NCBI GenBank assembly: GCA_964058845.1
Contig: CAXKVR010000027.1
Location: 186,001 to 250,000 of the forward strand
Source of the DNA: Carex sylvatica
Lineage: Eukaryota > Streptophyta > Magnoliopsida > Poales > Cyperaceae
Direction of reading: 5' to 3'
Length of the DNA stretch: 64,000 bases
Part shown: positions 11,059 to 23,661 of the stretch, in pieces
Position numbering within the stretch: the stretch's first letter is position 1
Layout of the letters: each line of letters starts with the position of its first letter
Notes under the pieces: model-generated
Databases searched by the model: none
The model's input: the letters and a program-made list of their open reading frames with translations, nothing else
What the model was told of the DNA's origin: nothing
Translations under genes and position numbers: made by a program

Positions 11059-12221
11059 ATTTGAGAAGGGTTTTTGTTATGTGGGGTTTAGTTTTGATTA
11101 CTGTTTTTTGTTGTTGAATATAGTACTATTTATACAAATTAATATATTGACGCGCGAGTAGCGTCGAGTTCTTTGAATTGATGAATGGTGTACAAGAAGA
11201 AGGTTATATTAGGGTACTTTTTTCATGTCTAGATTACAAGCGATCTTTGTTGTATCCAAGATGCGTTTAATGAATTTAAGTCAGTTTAACGAGCTATATT
11301 TGCATCTTGCATCTGCTTCAGATCTTGATATAAACCCATTGTTTAGACTTTAGTCTCTGCTCACTGCCATAGCTAATCAAGTAATTAACATGTAAGGCTA
11401 ACAAATTGACTTGGAATAATGATTATGTATCAAGCCTCCCAAGTGTTATGTGCGAATTAATGATGGTTCTTGTTGATTTGAATGGGAATTTATGTCAGCT
11501 GTTATACGAAAAGAAATAACTAACTTTCAACGAAACCTAAACAAAATTAATTATGTCATCAAGATTTCATTATATTCAAAAAATGAAATAATAGGTGCTT
11601 GTTCTAGTTGTACTGCTGAAAAATTGTGTCCAAGCAGAACATTACCGGAAAAAAAAGGTAAATATTTTTGTAAGATTTAAGATATGTTTTGCTCCAGTAA
11701 AAGCAGAGTGTACTAAACTATGTTGCTAGTAAAAAAGGATATATGAAAACCATTTTTTTTTTACAGCAATAACATGTTACATGTGGCTTCAAAATTAGTT
11801 GAAAAAGTATTTACATGTGTGTTATTTTTTTTGGCTACTAATCAAATGTTAATGGATAATAAATCCATTTCCAAATTGTACTAAACTCAACATGAATTAT
11901 GGTGAAATTTGGCTACTAATATTTATTTTGGCTTGACAAACAACTTTCATATGTACAACAGAATTATGGTGAAATTTGCACAGAAAAAGTTATCCGGAAA
12001 AATCACACTGGTCAATTCCCAAAAAATCTATGACTAGTCCAAGGCATGCTTCAATGAATTGTAATTGTACTTTATTTTAACAAACATATATGATACAATA
12101 AGTAAAACTCAAAGGGGCATGCCATGGGTAATTATGAATATTTTGTTATTGAAACAAAAGATAATTTTATTATTTCAGTTTGACGTTTGTGGCAATAAAA
12201 TAAACCGTACATTTCCCTAGT
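11059..12221. other. 3' flank and AT-rich spacer, no gene seen
   Basis: The first 200 bases are T-rich and are probably the 3' untranslated region of the GDSL gene. The rest is AT-rich without recognisable coding or repeat structure. 'tatggtgaaatttg' recurs at about 11899 and 11966, a weak local duplication. Confidence 0.4.
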
Positions 12222-13485
12222 GGAAATAGGCCGATTTTTTTATTTATATCCAAAAATAAAATAAAATTTTAAAAAATGACCAAACGTCGGATGTATTTTC
12301 AAAACTACTCAAACCGGAATTTTTTTTTCCGATTTTAGCATCAATTACTGGAATTTTTTTTTTCGAAAATTGATGTCTAAAATCAGAAAAAAAAATTCCG
12401 GTATCCAATTCCGGAAATTTTTTTTTCCGATTTTTAGTCCCAAAATCGGAAATTTTTTTTTTCCGAAAATGGGATTTCCAATTTTTACATATATACATCT
12501 ACATACATATATATATATATATATACATGTATTATATTATATAATATATACATATACATATATTATAAAAAAAAAATGAGTTTATAAATAAATAAAAAAA
12601 CAAACGATGTTTATAAACAAAATACTGATCTTATTGTTGAACGAAAACTTAAATTGAATTTTTGAGGCACTAAATGACATTTTTTTTATTTTTATTTTGA
12701 AGCTTCGGATGCAACGATGCCTGGGGTTTTCCCAGACAAAATTGGATCCTTCTCGTCCCCCCTTTTCGAAAAGTGGTAATACACCCAAATCCGACTTTCC
12801 TAGCCAAAGTTATGACTGTTTAAAGTTTTTTTGAAAACTGAACTTTGAAAATTCATAACTAACTGTAGAAAAATCCAAATAAATTAAAATTTGTGTCAAT
12901 TCTGTGTATTTTTAAATGCTCTACATGCTGATGTAATCACTTTTACAGTTTGGTCCTAGTATTAGTCTAGACTTGCTAATTTACCAGCAGAGATCAAATT
13001 TGATATACATGTCTTAACACCAATTACTGAAAAAATTTAGTGCCTCAAAAATTCAGTTTAAGTTTTCGTTCAATAGTAGGCATACAACGATCGGTATTTT
13101 GTTTATAAATGTCGTTTGGTTTTTTTTTTTTATAAACCCATTTTTTATAATATATGTATATATGTATATGTAATATAATATATGTATATATGTATATGTA
13201 TATATGCAAATGAGTTTATAAAAAAAAAATGGAAAATCTCATTATCGGATTTTTTTTTTCAGTTTTGGGACTACAAACCGGAAATTTTTTTTTCAGAATT
13301 GGATACCGAAAATATTTAATCCGGTTTTAGACATGAATTTAAAAAAAAAAAAATTCCGGTAATTGATGCTGAAACCAGAAAAAAAATTTCGGTTTGGATA
13401 ATTTTGAAAATACACCCGATGTTTGGTTATTTTTTTAATTTTATTATTTTTTTGGATACAAATAAAAAAATTGGGAAAATAGGCC
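12222..13485. mobile_element. Foldback (large hairpin) element, 1.26 kb
   Basis: The left arm (12222 to about 12690) and right arm (about 13030-13485) are imperfect inverted copies. The outer ends pair 'ggccgatttttttattt' with 'aataaaaaaattgggaaaa'. The inner ends pair 'attgaatttttgaggcacta' with 'tagtgcctcaaaaattcag'. The loop of about 340 bases encodes nothing recognisable. The arms contain repeated 'ccggaattttttttt' blocks and TA runs. I could not fix a target-site duplication. It is a non-autonomous DNA element, possibly Mutator-like. Confidence 0.65.
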
Positions 13486-14031
13486 TTCGCTGAGAAATGA
13501 ATACAACAAGTAACAAAATGTTCTTGCGCTCACTGGAAAAAAAAGTACAAGTAGAGGGCCAAAAATACTACTGTTTCTATGGAGGATAAATGATTTATAC
13601 GGATAAATGTTCAAGTTCACAAAAAATTTGGTCATTTTGTTATTTCTTGGTTAAAAAAAAAACAGATGCTTAACAAAAAGTGAGAGAAATCACCATGGGC
13701 ATTCTTTGTTTTTGTTTTTCTATTTCTTTGTCAAAGTTCAAATGTCTGGCTAAAATCTAACCTGAAGCTTTGATAAACCCTTGAGACAATTAAACCTTGC
13801 TAAAAAAATTAGGCAAAAGATATTAACAATTTTTCCTAACTTATCATCAAACAAGAAAGAAAAGAAAAGAAAAAACATTTTTTCCTAACAACACTACCAA
13901 CCCCTTCTATTGACACTTCCCCACTGAATTAACTAACACAATCTTCCCTCTCTTTTCTTGTAAGAACTAAGCCACCTCACCTCAACCCAAACTTACAGCA
14001 AAGAGCATGACTTCACACATGTACCATACAC
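13486..14031. other. Upstream region of the second GDSL gene
   Basis: This is AT-rich promoter-side sequence with pyrimidine-rich stretches at 13900-13960. No gene is seen. It ends at the TATA box of the gene at 14116. Confidence 0.4.
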
Positions 14032-14039
14032 TATAAATC
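14032..14039 (+). promoter_or_regulatory. TATA box of the second GDSL gene
   Basis: 'tataaatc' within 'acactataaat' lies 84 bases before the ATG at 14116. It shares core and spacing with the TATA box of the paralogue at 9298. Confidence 0.65.
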
Positions 14040-14115
14040 TCTCACAAATCATGCATTTAGATCATAACCAAGTGCATTACCTATCAAAAAAGAAAACAAA
14101 AACTTATTATCAGTA

Positions 14116-15962
14116 ATGGCTGCTATTCTAGCAATCCATACCATTGCCTTTGCTTACCTGGTTTCAGTTGCCAGTTCAGCTGTGGCGCCGGGGCCGGTGA
14201 CGTATATATTTGGTGATTCTATGGCAGATGTAGGAAATAACAATTTCTTCCCTCAGTCCCTTGCAAAGGCAAACTATCCATGGTATGGGATTGACTACTA
14301 CACCAAACAACCTACTGGGAGATTTACAAATGGAAGAACCATTGGAGATGTCATGTGTAAGTTTCAACTGGAGATCATAAGTTAATGCGAATATTTTTTG
14401 CTAATTAAGGCCATTCCCCTGTTATTTTTCCAATTGTAAAAATTACAATTTATGAATTGACTCCGGCCAAATGTGCAAATAGACATACACCAAAGTTGAT
14501 TAGTACTTTTTTTAACCTATGATTTTTTTAAAATTACACTCTAGATTACATTGATCTATTGTACACTTAATTAAAGTTTGGATAATTAAACTAATACTTG
14601 ATTCCACTTCAATTTAGCTTCTAGGTTCGGAGTTTCTCCACCACCGGCTTATCTATCTTTGTCGATGAATGACGATGCAATTTTGAAAGGCATTAACTTC
14701 GCCTCTGGTGGGGCTGGCATTCTCAATGAGACAGGAAGCTACTTTGTATGCACCAATCTTATTTTTTCAACTACTCTTAAACAAATGTCATGATTTAAAT
14801 TAATTTACTTGCACAGGTTATGTAAATTGATCATAATTTGTTAATATGATAAATAATGCAATGCAGGTTCAGTATCTCTCATTTGATGCTCAGATAAGTT
14901 ACTTTGAGAAGACCAAAGAAGCAATAAAGCTAAGGATTGGAGAGGCAGAGGCTGAGAAATTGTGCAACAATGCACTCTACTTGATTGGCCTTGGTATGGA
15001 AGTGTCTATTAAGCTCCTTATAACTACATCCTTTTCTTCTTTTAAAAAGTTCCATCTCCTTTTTAAAATGAAATCTGATAGGTAATTTTTTTTTTTTTTT
15101 TTTTTATGTTTAAAGGAAGCAACGATTATATAAACAACTTCTTGCAACCGTTCATGGCTGACGGACAAGCATACACTCACGACGAGTTTATCGTGCTCCT
15201 CAATGCTACATTAAACAGCCAACTCATGGTTATTAAACTCAATTTTTTGTTATCCTTTTAATTAGTACTTGAACTTGTACTTAAAATATCCAGTACCAGA
15301 ATATCAACAAAAAAAAAAGCATCACAATCTTCTGAAACATCAATTATTAAAATTATTTTTTATGCTAAATTAATTTGTTTTTCTTAATCATGGTAACAGA
15401 GGTTATATGGTCTTGGAGCAAGGAAGGTAGTGTTTAATGGAATTGGTCCCTTGGGTTGCATCCCTTCACAGAGAGTTAAATCAGGCAATGGACAATGCCT
15501 CCACCGTGTAAATCAGTATGTAAAGGAATTCAATGCACAAGTGACCAAGCTCCTCGTGGCTTTAAATGCCGCGCTACCCGGTGCACAGATGGTTCTCGCT
15601 GATTCGTATCCGGTTGTCATGGAACTAATTGACCACCCTGAAAAATATGGTAATTCTTAAAATATTCAAAAGAGATTGAAAAATAAATTTAATTTATGTA
15701 CAGCTTTTAAAAAAATATTTAACTTGAAGGGTTTAAGATCTCTACCACGTCGTGCTGTAATGTTGACTCGACCGTTGGTGGCATGTGCCTGCCCAACTCC
15801 CAACTCTGTGCCAATCGCCGGGATTACGTCTTCTGGGACGCTTACCACACATCAGATGCTGCCAATGAGATCATCGCCAACAAAATGTTTGCTGATCTCA
15901 GTGCACTGACAGGCGGTTCTGCTGCACCGGCTCCAGCCCCTGGCCCAGCGTCTTCGCCATAG
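14116..15962 (+). CDS. Secreted GDSL esterase/lipase, six exons, 363 residues
   Basis: Exons are 14116-14356, 14618-14745, 14867-14993, 15116-15228, 15400-15649 and 15730-15962. The first five are equal in length to those of the gene at 9385, and all introns are GT-AG. The 1092-base frame is open. There is an N-terminal signal peptide (about 1-24). SGNH blocks are 'FGDSMADVGNNN' (Ser35), 'ASGGAGIL', 'GSNDY' (Asn168) and 'DAYH' (Asp323, His326). As in the paralogue, the signature reads GDSM. The C-terminus is an Ala/Pro-rich tail ending in 'GPASSP'. It is predicted to be a secreted lipid or acyl-ester hydrolase of unknown substrate. An almost identical copy of its last half lies at 1-823, so this locus has at least three GDSL genes. 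Confidence 0.92.
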
Positions 15963-16607
15963 CTTCGTGCTGCACCTGTACCAGCACCTTTTTGATTGGA
16001 TGATTAATGAAGAAAAACAACAACAAGAAAAAAAGTTTGGTTTGTGGTTAATTTTATTATGTTTGAGGTTGTTGTGGCTTTTGTTTGGGTCAGATTGATG
16101 TTACTGGTACAGATCCAGAAAATGAACTGTGTGATATATACCTAGGGTTTTTGTAAAAAGAAAAATTGTAGTTCGATTTTAAATTCAATGATTTATGTAT
16201 TTTAGTTCCAGCTTCTTGCACCATTTCCTATGGATTTTACCAAGAAATATCTCAATTCACATCACCTAACCCAGCTCTCCTCAGGATTAAATAAGGTACC
16301 AAAGCCTTGGATCGGAAGGAAAAAGGTACCAGAGACACTTTCTCATCGCTGGCTTGGCAGCAGCTCCCTTTTTCTAATATTATTAGTATGAATAATTAGT
16401 TTGGCGATGCGAATCACGCTTTATTTCATGGAGTAAAACTACGCAATGATCTTATGAGCATAAAGCATATTAGTCCATGATTACTCTTTCTGAAAGAGTA
16501 TAAATTTGAACTGCAAATCATATATACCAGAATATATTGAAAATGGAGCATGACCTAACTATAACTTTATTATAGCTATCATAAAATCATAATAAAAAAA
16601 AAATTAT
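15963..16607. other. 3' flank of the GDSL gene, no gene seen
   Basis: This is the T-rich 3' untranslated region followed by AT-rich spacer. It is the duplicate of 824-1468. No coding signal is seen. Confidence 0.5.
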
Positions 16608-16875
16608 CGTGTATGCCTCTCATCTCATAATATATAATATATTTTCATAAGGCTTGATTTAGCAGAATGTTAGTAGGACTATATTAAAGAGAAAAAATCT
16701 CGTATTTTAGTATAGGATATTTTAGGATGTGTCATCTATAGAGTTCTCTTTTTAGAGATTTATGTTGCTATAAATTATGTCATTTGATGTAATAGTGAAG
16801 TCAAAAATACAATTAAGCTTCCTCATAATATTATTTCTATTTTATTTCTCGCATCTCCTTTAGGAAACCCTAATA
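16608..16875 (+). mobile_element. 5' LTR of a Copia-type element with adjacent primer-binding site
   Basis: This 268-base LTR is clearly related to 22578-22849 in the same orientation. Shared segments include 'gtgtatgcctct', 'ggcttgatttagcag' and 'tttatgttgctataaatta'. Right after it, 16879-16889 reads 'tggtattagag', matching the initiator-Met tRNA primer site with one change. It therefore behaves as a 5' LTR. Confidence 0.65.
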
Positions 16876-19800
16876 AATTGGTATTAGAGTTTGGTGAGAT
16901 AGAAAAGGGTTCAATCATGACAAAGAAGAAAAAGAAGAAGAAGAAGATAAGGAGGAAGCTTGATATTTGTTTCCGCTATTAAGATATGTCGATCCATATC
17001 CCTCCTCTTTCGCTTTGAGTTTGTGGATGTGCTAACACCGATTGTTAATTGTCAATTCCTCTTGTTGAGCTGCTTAGTCAGTGCATACACTAAGTCGCGT
17101 GAGTTGATTCTTTTGAACCAAGCCATGACCATTTTCGGATTAAGTCCCTGAAATTATACACCAAGTCAATTCAGACAGAAGATCAGGCATGTGTGCATTT
17201 TGGCCAGGATTTTCAATTTTTGATAATTTGATAATTGAAATTTTGGTAATTTGGTGGTTCGTTATTTGGGTGGTTTGGTGTATTTTGGTTATTGGAGGAT
17301 TTTAAGAATCAGGCAATTTTGGTGAAATAGTGTTCTGGTTGGTAATGGTTATGTTATCATGGATTCAAACCTTAATGGATAACATTACGAGGATCTGACC
17401 TGTACAACTACATCAGCTTTGTCTCGTACCGATACACATGGTGTACTTATGGCGAGTGGTTTTCAGATTTTGGATGATTTTCTGGTAGTTTCTGTGATGG
17501 TAGTTGTGTTATGGTAATTCCAACTTTGGTGACTTCCTAATTCCAAATTTGGTGATTTTGGAGATTAGATATTTTGGTACTTTGATGTTTTGGACATTTA
17601 GAGATTTTTGTTGAATTTTGACAGTTCAAATCCATTGATTAACTTAAGATGCGAAAAGACTATAAAATAAAAATTTTACTTCTAACTTAAACCAAGGATT
17701 AAACGGGGTATGTCAGGAAATATTCTAAGGCGGTCCACCTTTCGTATTCCTTTGACATCAAAATCCCTTTTAATTCTTTTACAGATCTACTCCATAATTA
17801 ATTTCTAAAACTTTAATCTACTTACCAATTAAATAGATTAATATAACATATTTATACCTTGTCTCCAAATTCTAATTGGAATGCAACAGACCGAGAAGAC
17901 CGAATTTAAGGAACGTCTCGCCTCGGAGTATCAGACGTCTGATACCTCTATCGGTTATCCACCAGGACTAACCAGAGAGCGGTTTATTTTTTTCCAGAAA
18001 TACCGTAAACCGCAGAGATAGTATTTGTCATGATATGCTAGATGGTAAAGTTTATCACAAGCATGTGATTCTTATCTATCGCGTACTTCGCAAGAACACT
18101 ATTCACCGATCTCGTAAACTCTAAACAACAACCGTAACCGAAAAAGAGAGAAAAATAGAAACTCGAATTAATCTGACAATATGATACAAAATGAATTAGT
18201 AATTTTCTCTTTCACCTCACCCCTCTATTTATAGACATTTGAAGAGGTTTGGCAAAATACCAAAATACCCCTCAACATATGCCATTTAATGGCGGTTTGG
18301 CCAAGACAAATCAAAATTGAATTTTGCCACTATGGCCGAAATTCAATTGATTTGATTTATTTTTTATTTTTGGATTTTAATTTTAATTAAGGTTTTAATT
18401 ACTAATGGTTATTAGCCCAAAATTCAAATTCATAATTAATATTTATAATTCAAATCAAATATATATAATTGTTCTAAACAATTATATTTCTTACGGTTCG
18501 ATTTCGATACGATTTTATACAATGTATCGTGTACGTTTATAAATTAACCTTTTTGTTTTTACTTTGTCATTTTTACATGATATTTATAATTTAATTATAA
18601 CACGTATATTTAATTATAACCATCTTATTATTTAATCATAATCAATTTATAATTAATCAATGAGATTCTCCGATTAACTCCTATATGGTGTGACCCAATA
18701 GAATTTGTGTTATGTTGGTAAATATAATTAAAACTGTTTTACTTCTATAATCATAGGAGGCATCTGACATATGCACTATGATCATTCAATTACACAGATG
18801 ATGATGTACTGTACAATATCACAATCCAGTAAACTATTTTACTTGTGTCAGTTCTTCTGTCTCATAGCTATCAGGTCATTTTCAAGGTAGGCGTGTGTCA
18901 TCCTTGCCAACTTAATTTTTTCTTGATCTTAAGCAGATTATCAAATATAATTATTCTTGTAATTATACCGCTAGCAGATAATCTTACTCTATCAAGAGGC
19001 CCAGTGATGCTATAACACGTATAGAGATACAATGGACAATAGTACTTTTGGTATACCATCACTTTCTTAGCTAAGCTATGCATACGGAAGTGCTACCGCT
19101 ATAACTACTTTTTACTGACGGCGTTAGATAACACTCACACATACACATCTCTTAGTAGTAATGATGAATACCTCATACTTTAGAACTTAATACTGAATGA
19201 AAATATTAATGACACGAACACAATTCCATTTAATATTTCATTTGGGGTATGTCAAATATCATGTTCCTAGAACACGTATCTATGTGATTAAAATGACATC
19301 TCTTGTCAGTAGTCTGTAAAACTTGACCATACTTAAGGCAACTAAATGATATATAATTAAGCATTCAATTTATGAACAAAATTTTATGATAATTTATTGT
19401 ATTATTGACTTCTAGATTATTACAAACTAACAATTTTTTATTTGGATGATATAGTTCGACCATGTTTGACATCACGAGTTTTGTGCTTTGGCATGTGCGG
19501 AGGATAATGAAAATTATTATCGAATATTGGAGGGATTGGATGTGTCACACTCCTGATCCGGAGGTGCAACAATTCTATTACGTCTATTTACCATTCAATA
19601 TACGTAACGCAAGGCACGGATCTTTTGTATGCATTGCCAATAGCTACCATTGTATTTTTTACCACATTCCAAATAATTAACAAGAATTACCTGACATTTA
19701 TAGTGGATGATGCTAGAGAAATGTTCTCTACATCCTATCAGATAAAATAGTCTCAAATCTCATATCTTTATGTGGCCTTGCTGTCAATTATGACCCGAAA

Positions 19801-20070
19801 ATATTTCTCTGACTTCACATAATGAACCTGTAACCTACAAGGAGAAACGAGTGAGAAATAATAAATTATTTCTCAGTGCTGATTGCCACTCAGATTATTG
19901 GATTCGAAGAAAATCCAAATTCAGAATGAAATCACCTCACGAGAAACAAACAGTTCATTTCATAATGATGAATGCAAATGCTCAATAACAATATTCAATT
20001 GAACAACAAAAATTACATAAATAAATCAGAACTCTAAAATCTTATCAGAATAAATGGTTTGGGTCAAAAT
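16876..20070. mobile_element. Decayed interior of the LTR element, no protein domain
   Basis: A Lys-rich run after the primer site (16918-16955) is the only gag-like hint. The rest has frequent stops. 17928-17945 is a perfect 18-base palindrome, and 18227-18238 carries a minus-strand TATA-like box. The part up to 18945 belongs to the 15.1-kb duplication and the part after it is single copy here. Around 19530-19640 lies a degenerate segment ('tgtgtcacactcctgatccg') that looks like part of another LTR. I see no intact gene. Confidence 0.35.
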
Positions 20071-20567
20071 GTTTAAACCATAAAGTTTGGTTACGTTAGT
20101 GACCCAATCTTTACAATTGCTAAGTTTGGTAACGTTTGGTTTCTTAACTTTATAATATCTAGTCTGTAACACTGACAGATACCATAACTTGTATCTGTCG
20201 TGTCAGGGCTTATACCGTTTTAACTATCCTGACAATTTGTTAACATAACCAATACGAAAATAATATTACAATATTGTCATTATCGAAAATAACATAAATG
20301 ATAAGACAGTTACCACAGTTCACTAGTCTTACAGTCACAATGTTTAAACCATAAAGTCTAGTAAGGTTTGGTTTCTTAACTTTATAATTTCTAGTCTGTA
20401 ACATTGACAAATACCATAACTTGTATCTGTTGTGTCAGGGCTTATACTGTTCTAACTATCATGACAATTTGTTAACATAAATACGAAAATAATATTACAA
20501 TAATGTCATTATCAGAAAGAACATAAATGATAAGACAGTTATCACAGTTCACTAGTCACAATTCACA
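20071..20567. repeat. Two-copy direct repeat, period about 270 bp
   Basis: 20071-20326 and 20342-20567 are direct copies. Both begin 'gtttaaaccataaagt', contain 'ataccataacttgtatctgt' and 'gacaatttgttaacataa', and end 'cacagttcactagtc'. The second copy has small deletions. There is no coding potential. Confidence 0.75.
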
Positions 20568-20740
20568 TTTACTCAATATACCCTACCTAGCCGGTACTGG
20601 ATTCAGTTGGGACGATTCACCATATGCGCATAAGGGTCCTGGAGTAAAGTCTAGTACCTAGCTAGACTTTACGATATAATAATCTTTTTTTCTCCACTAT
20701 ATAGAGGTTCAAGGATTACGGTATTCAATATTCATTTAAG

Positions 20741-21123
20741 AGTAGAACTAGGGTGTTCTTAAGCTCACCAAACATTTTGGTGAGCTTAACTCCGAAACCC
20801 ATCAAATCGGTTTCAAATGACGAATCCAAACCGTTGGAACCCGCCTACTTTACGAGTGATGCGTCTACATGTGAAAATTTTAAACATTCGAATTGATTTA
20901 GTATAAAGTAAAACGGTCAAAATTAGAAGGTTAATAAATTAATTTTAGTGCATTCATTTTTTGAACGTTTTTTGACCGCTTGACTTTATACTAAATTATT
21001 CCGAATGTTTAAAATTTTCACATGTAGACGCATCACTCATAAGATAGGTGGATTTCAATGGTTCAGATTTATTATTTGAAACCAATTTGATGGATTTTGG
21101 AGTTAAGCTCACCAAACACTCCA
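20741..21123. mobile_element. MITE with long inverted arms, family 'agggtgttct'
   Basis: The inverted arms pair 'tttggtgagcttaactcc' (left) with 'ggagttaagctcaccaaa' (right) and continue inward through 'gtgatgcgtctacatgtgaa' and its complement. It is about 380 bases long and non-coding. A relative lies in the last intron of MED23-A at 51602-51950 and shares the starting 'agtagaactagggtgttct'. Confidence 0.75.
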
Positions 21124-22577
21124 TTTATATGTAAATTCCAATTTATATGTATCTCTTTAGTTTATTAGACTTTATATACTTTCATTTATCTTGTTTGATT
21201 TATCACTGATTTAACTCATTTTCAACACAAATTAAAATCTCCCCCGGAATCTTATAGTTATATTAAGCATGTCATTCCCTCTAACATGTATAAATTACTA
21301 ACTTATGGAATTTTGAAAGTTTAACCCTTAAACCTTGAACTATACCATAACCTAGTATAAGCAGTAGTATTAAATGGTACTGATGTCATTAAATGTAATA
21401 GTCAAGCATTCAAACTCTATATTTTGCAAGAAATTTGGTACATTTTATAAGTATTGATATTAAATTATGGCTTAAACCATACTTTTCCCCAAGCCCCCAA
21501 TTCAGATACGTACAGTGCCAATCGGTACTAGCACATAATATAGAAAAAGTCAACATTAGCGCATACTATGAAACAAGCTTTCTTGGTTCGATTAAACAGT
21601 AACTCAAAACTTGTGCTTTTGTATTACAAGGGTTCCAACACTTTAATCTTATGAAAGAAGGAAATCAAAATAGAGAGAGAAAGGAAAAATACTATGTACA
21701 GTTCCAATCGCACATTCGCACCACAAGTTGTAGAAGGAAATGAGAAAAGCACACACACAGATAAACAATTTCAATTGCAAGGTTCATTCAGAGAAAATTT
21801 AAGCCCTAGTAATATGAGGGACAAAGGAATTCGAAAGCAATTTCGGTGGAAAAGAAGAAAGTGAAAACAAGCAAGCGGTCGGTGAAATAATTAAAAAGTA
21901 GAATATATAAGAGGATAAAGATGACTTTAATAAATAAACATTACATCTCTATTTTATTAAATTGAGCTGCTAATTTTTCTTTAAGCTACGGCCCAATTTT
22001 CATAAAATAAATAAATAATAATAATGACATTGGAGACTTTAATTGATTAAGGGGTCTACCATACCTAATATAAATATGCTATAGATTCAACTTTAATCTT
22101 CAAGGGCCTTCAAAGTTTATAAATTTCCAATTTCATAATTCGGAGATTCAAAAGAATTTAATTTTTTTTTTTTGCTCAATTCAATTATTATGACAATTTA
22201 ATCAATTGGTCAGAACTATATATATTTTATTTATGATGTATCTGTATCACATATATATAGGTTGCTAATCTGTCAATGAGGAATCATTCTTATATACATT
22301 TGTAGCATATAACCTTCCTATATTCAATATCGTCCAATTTTCAAATTCATATCAATTAAACAGATTATAAAAATAGTTTTATAGTAATTCACTTCATGTA
22401 ACTCAATTATCTTGTTCATTTGTTCGGAATTATACTACTTGTTCTTTAAATGTAATATATTTAGATATTTTGTATTCTATTTTTATTTATTAATTTTATG
22501 TGTGCATTTTGCATAATGTTACATGATGATAGGGATCTTTTATTTCAGGATGAGTTATCAAGTCAAGAGGGGATTAT
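21124..22577. other. AT-rich spacer inside the LTR-bounded region
   Basis: No gene is seen. The end (about 22556-22570) is purine-rich 'caagtcaagagggga', immediately before the LTR at 22578, and fits the polypurine tract of a Copia element. Confidence 0.45.
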
Positions 22578-22849
22578 TGTGTATGCCTCTTATCTCATCA
22601 TATATTTTCATCAGGCTTGATTTAGCAGGATGTAATGTTTGACAGGCTATATCAAGGATAAATAATTTAGTATTTTAGCATAGAGTATATTAGGACGTGC
22701 CATTCATAGAGTTATCTTTTTAGAAATTTATGTTGCTATAAATTATGTTATTTGTACTCTATGTAATGGTGAAATCAAAAATACAATTAAGCTTTCTTAT
22801 AATATTGTTTCTCTTTTATTTCTCGCATCTCATTTAGGAAACTCTAACA
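22578..22849 (+). mobile_element. 3' LTR of a Copia-type element
   Basis: This 272-base sequence starts with TG, ends 'ctctaaca' and is related to the LTR at 16608-16875. A polypurine-like tract precedes it, as expected for a 3' LTR. The two LTRs could bound one old 6.2-kb element, but I found no matching 5-base target duplication. Two separate relics are possible. Confidence 0.6.
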
Positions 22850-23661
22850 TAAATCAAGTTGTATTCGTAGCACAAATGGCCATAACAAAATTGAAATTTC
22901 AGAATATTTTCATCATTTTCACTGCTTGCAAACGCAGCTAATTAAAATAGGAGAAATTTGGATAAATTTGGGTGGAGATCACTAAATTTTATTCTTTGTC
23001 ATAAAATTGGCCACTCAATTTTAATTTGCTCTGATATAGTTGTTGAATATTCATTGGTTCCATTTAAATCATTATGTTATTTTTTTCGTCCAAAATATTA
23101 ACATACTATTAATATAAAGTGAAATGGAGATGGATGAGCTGATGAACATATTCCGTTAATATTCAAGATATAAATGCAATAAATGACTGATTGTAACAAT
23201 TAAAAAAAAATTCAACTTTTAACAAATTAAATTTGAGTGACTAATTTATGATAAAAAATATATATTAGTGATCTCTGATGAAATTTATCTCAAAAATTTG
23301 GAGGGTCATGAGGAATTATCCTTTTACAAACAAAAATTTCCTAAATTGTTAATGTTAAAACATGTTTGATATTTCAAGAATTTAAAAAAGTAATAGATAG
23401 TAAATTGAATAACGACACATATTTGAATCATTACATGCAAGAAAAAATTGTGAGGACTACTCGTCCAAATATCAAAAGATTGAACTACAAACAATTTGTC
23501 TTAAATTTCATAATAAATTCAGAAATAGAATACGATAACCCGCTGCATACTAGAAACAAACAATCTAGTTGTCGAAATTTTTATTAATAACATATAAAAA
23601 AAAATCAAATTAAACAGATTAATATAATTTTAATCAAATTTTCTTTTCTTTTTATAACTAG
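22850..23661. repeat. Dispersed AT-rich repeat, related to 53660-54860
   Basis: The stretch 22890-22930 ('aaaattgaaatttcagaat') and the stretch 23360-23585 ('gaggactactcgtccaaatat', 'aatagatagtaaattgaa') recur in degenerate form at 53660-54860. The type of element is unknown and no intact reading frame is present. Confidence 0.5.

Larger units (their letters stand above)
3807..18945. repeat. Inferred complete unit of the 15139-bp tandem duplication
   Basis: The unit is bounded by the junction 3806/3807 on the left and by the point at 18945 where similarity to 1-3806 stops. It contains the CACTA fragment, two GDSL genes, the foldback element and the 5' LTR remnant. The previous copy should contain the same items upstream of the window. 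The left boundary is inferred from the offset, not seen twice. Confidence 0.7.

Noticed and set aside
12244..12579. Lys/Phe-rich open frames
   Set aside because: They consist of repeated 'ccggaattttttttt' blocks and TA runs in the foldback element.
19462..19680. 72-residue open frame
   Set aside because: No domain, no splice partners, and the surrounding DNA is degenerate LTR-like. It is more likely chance.
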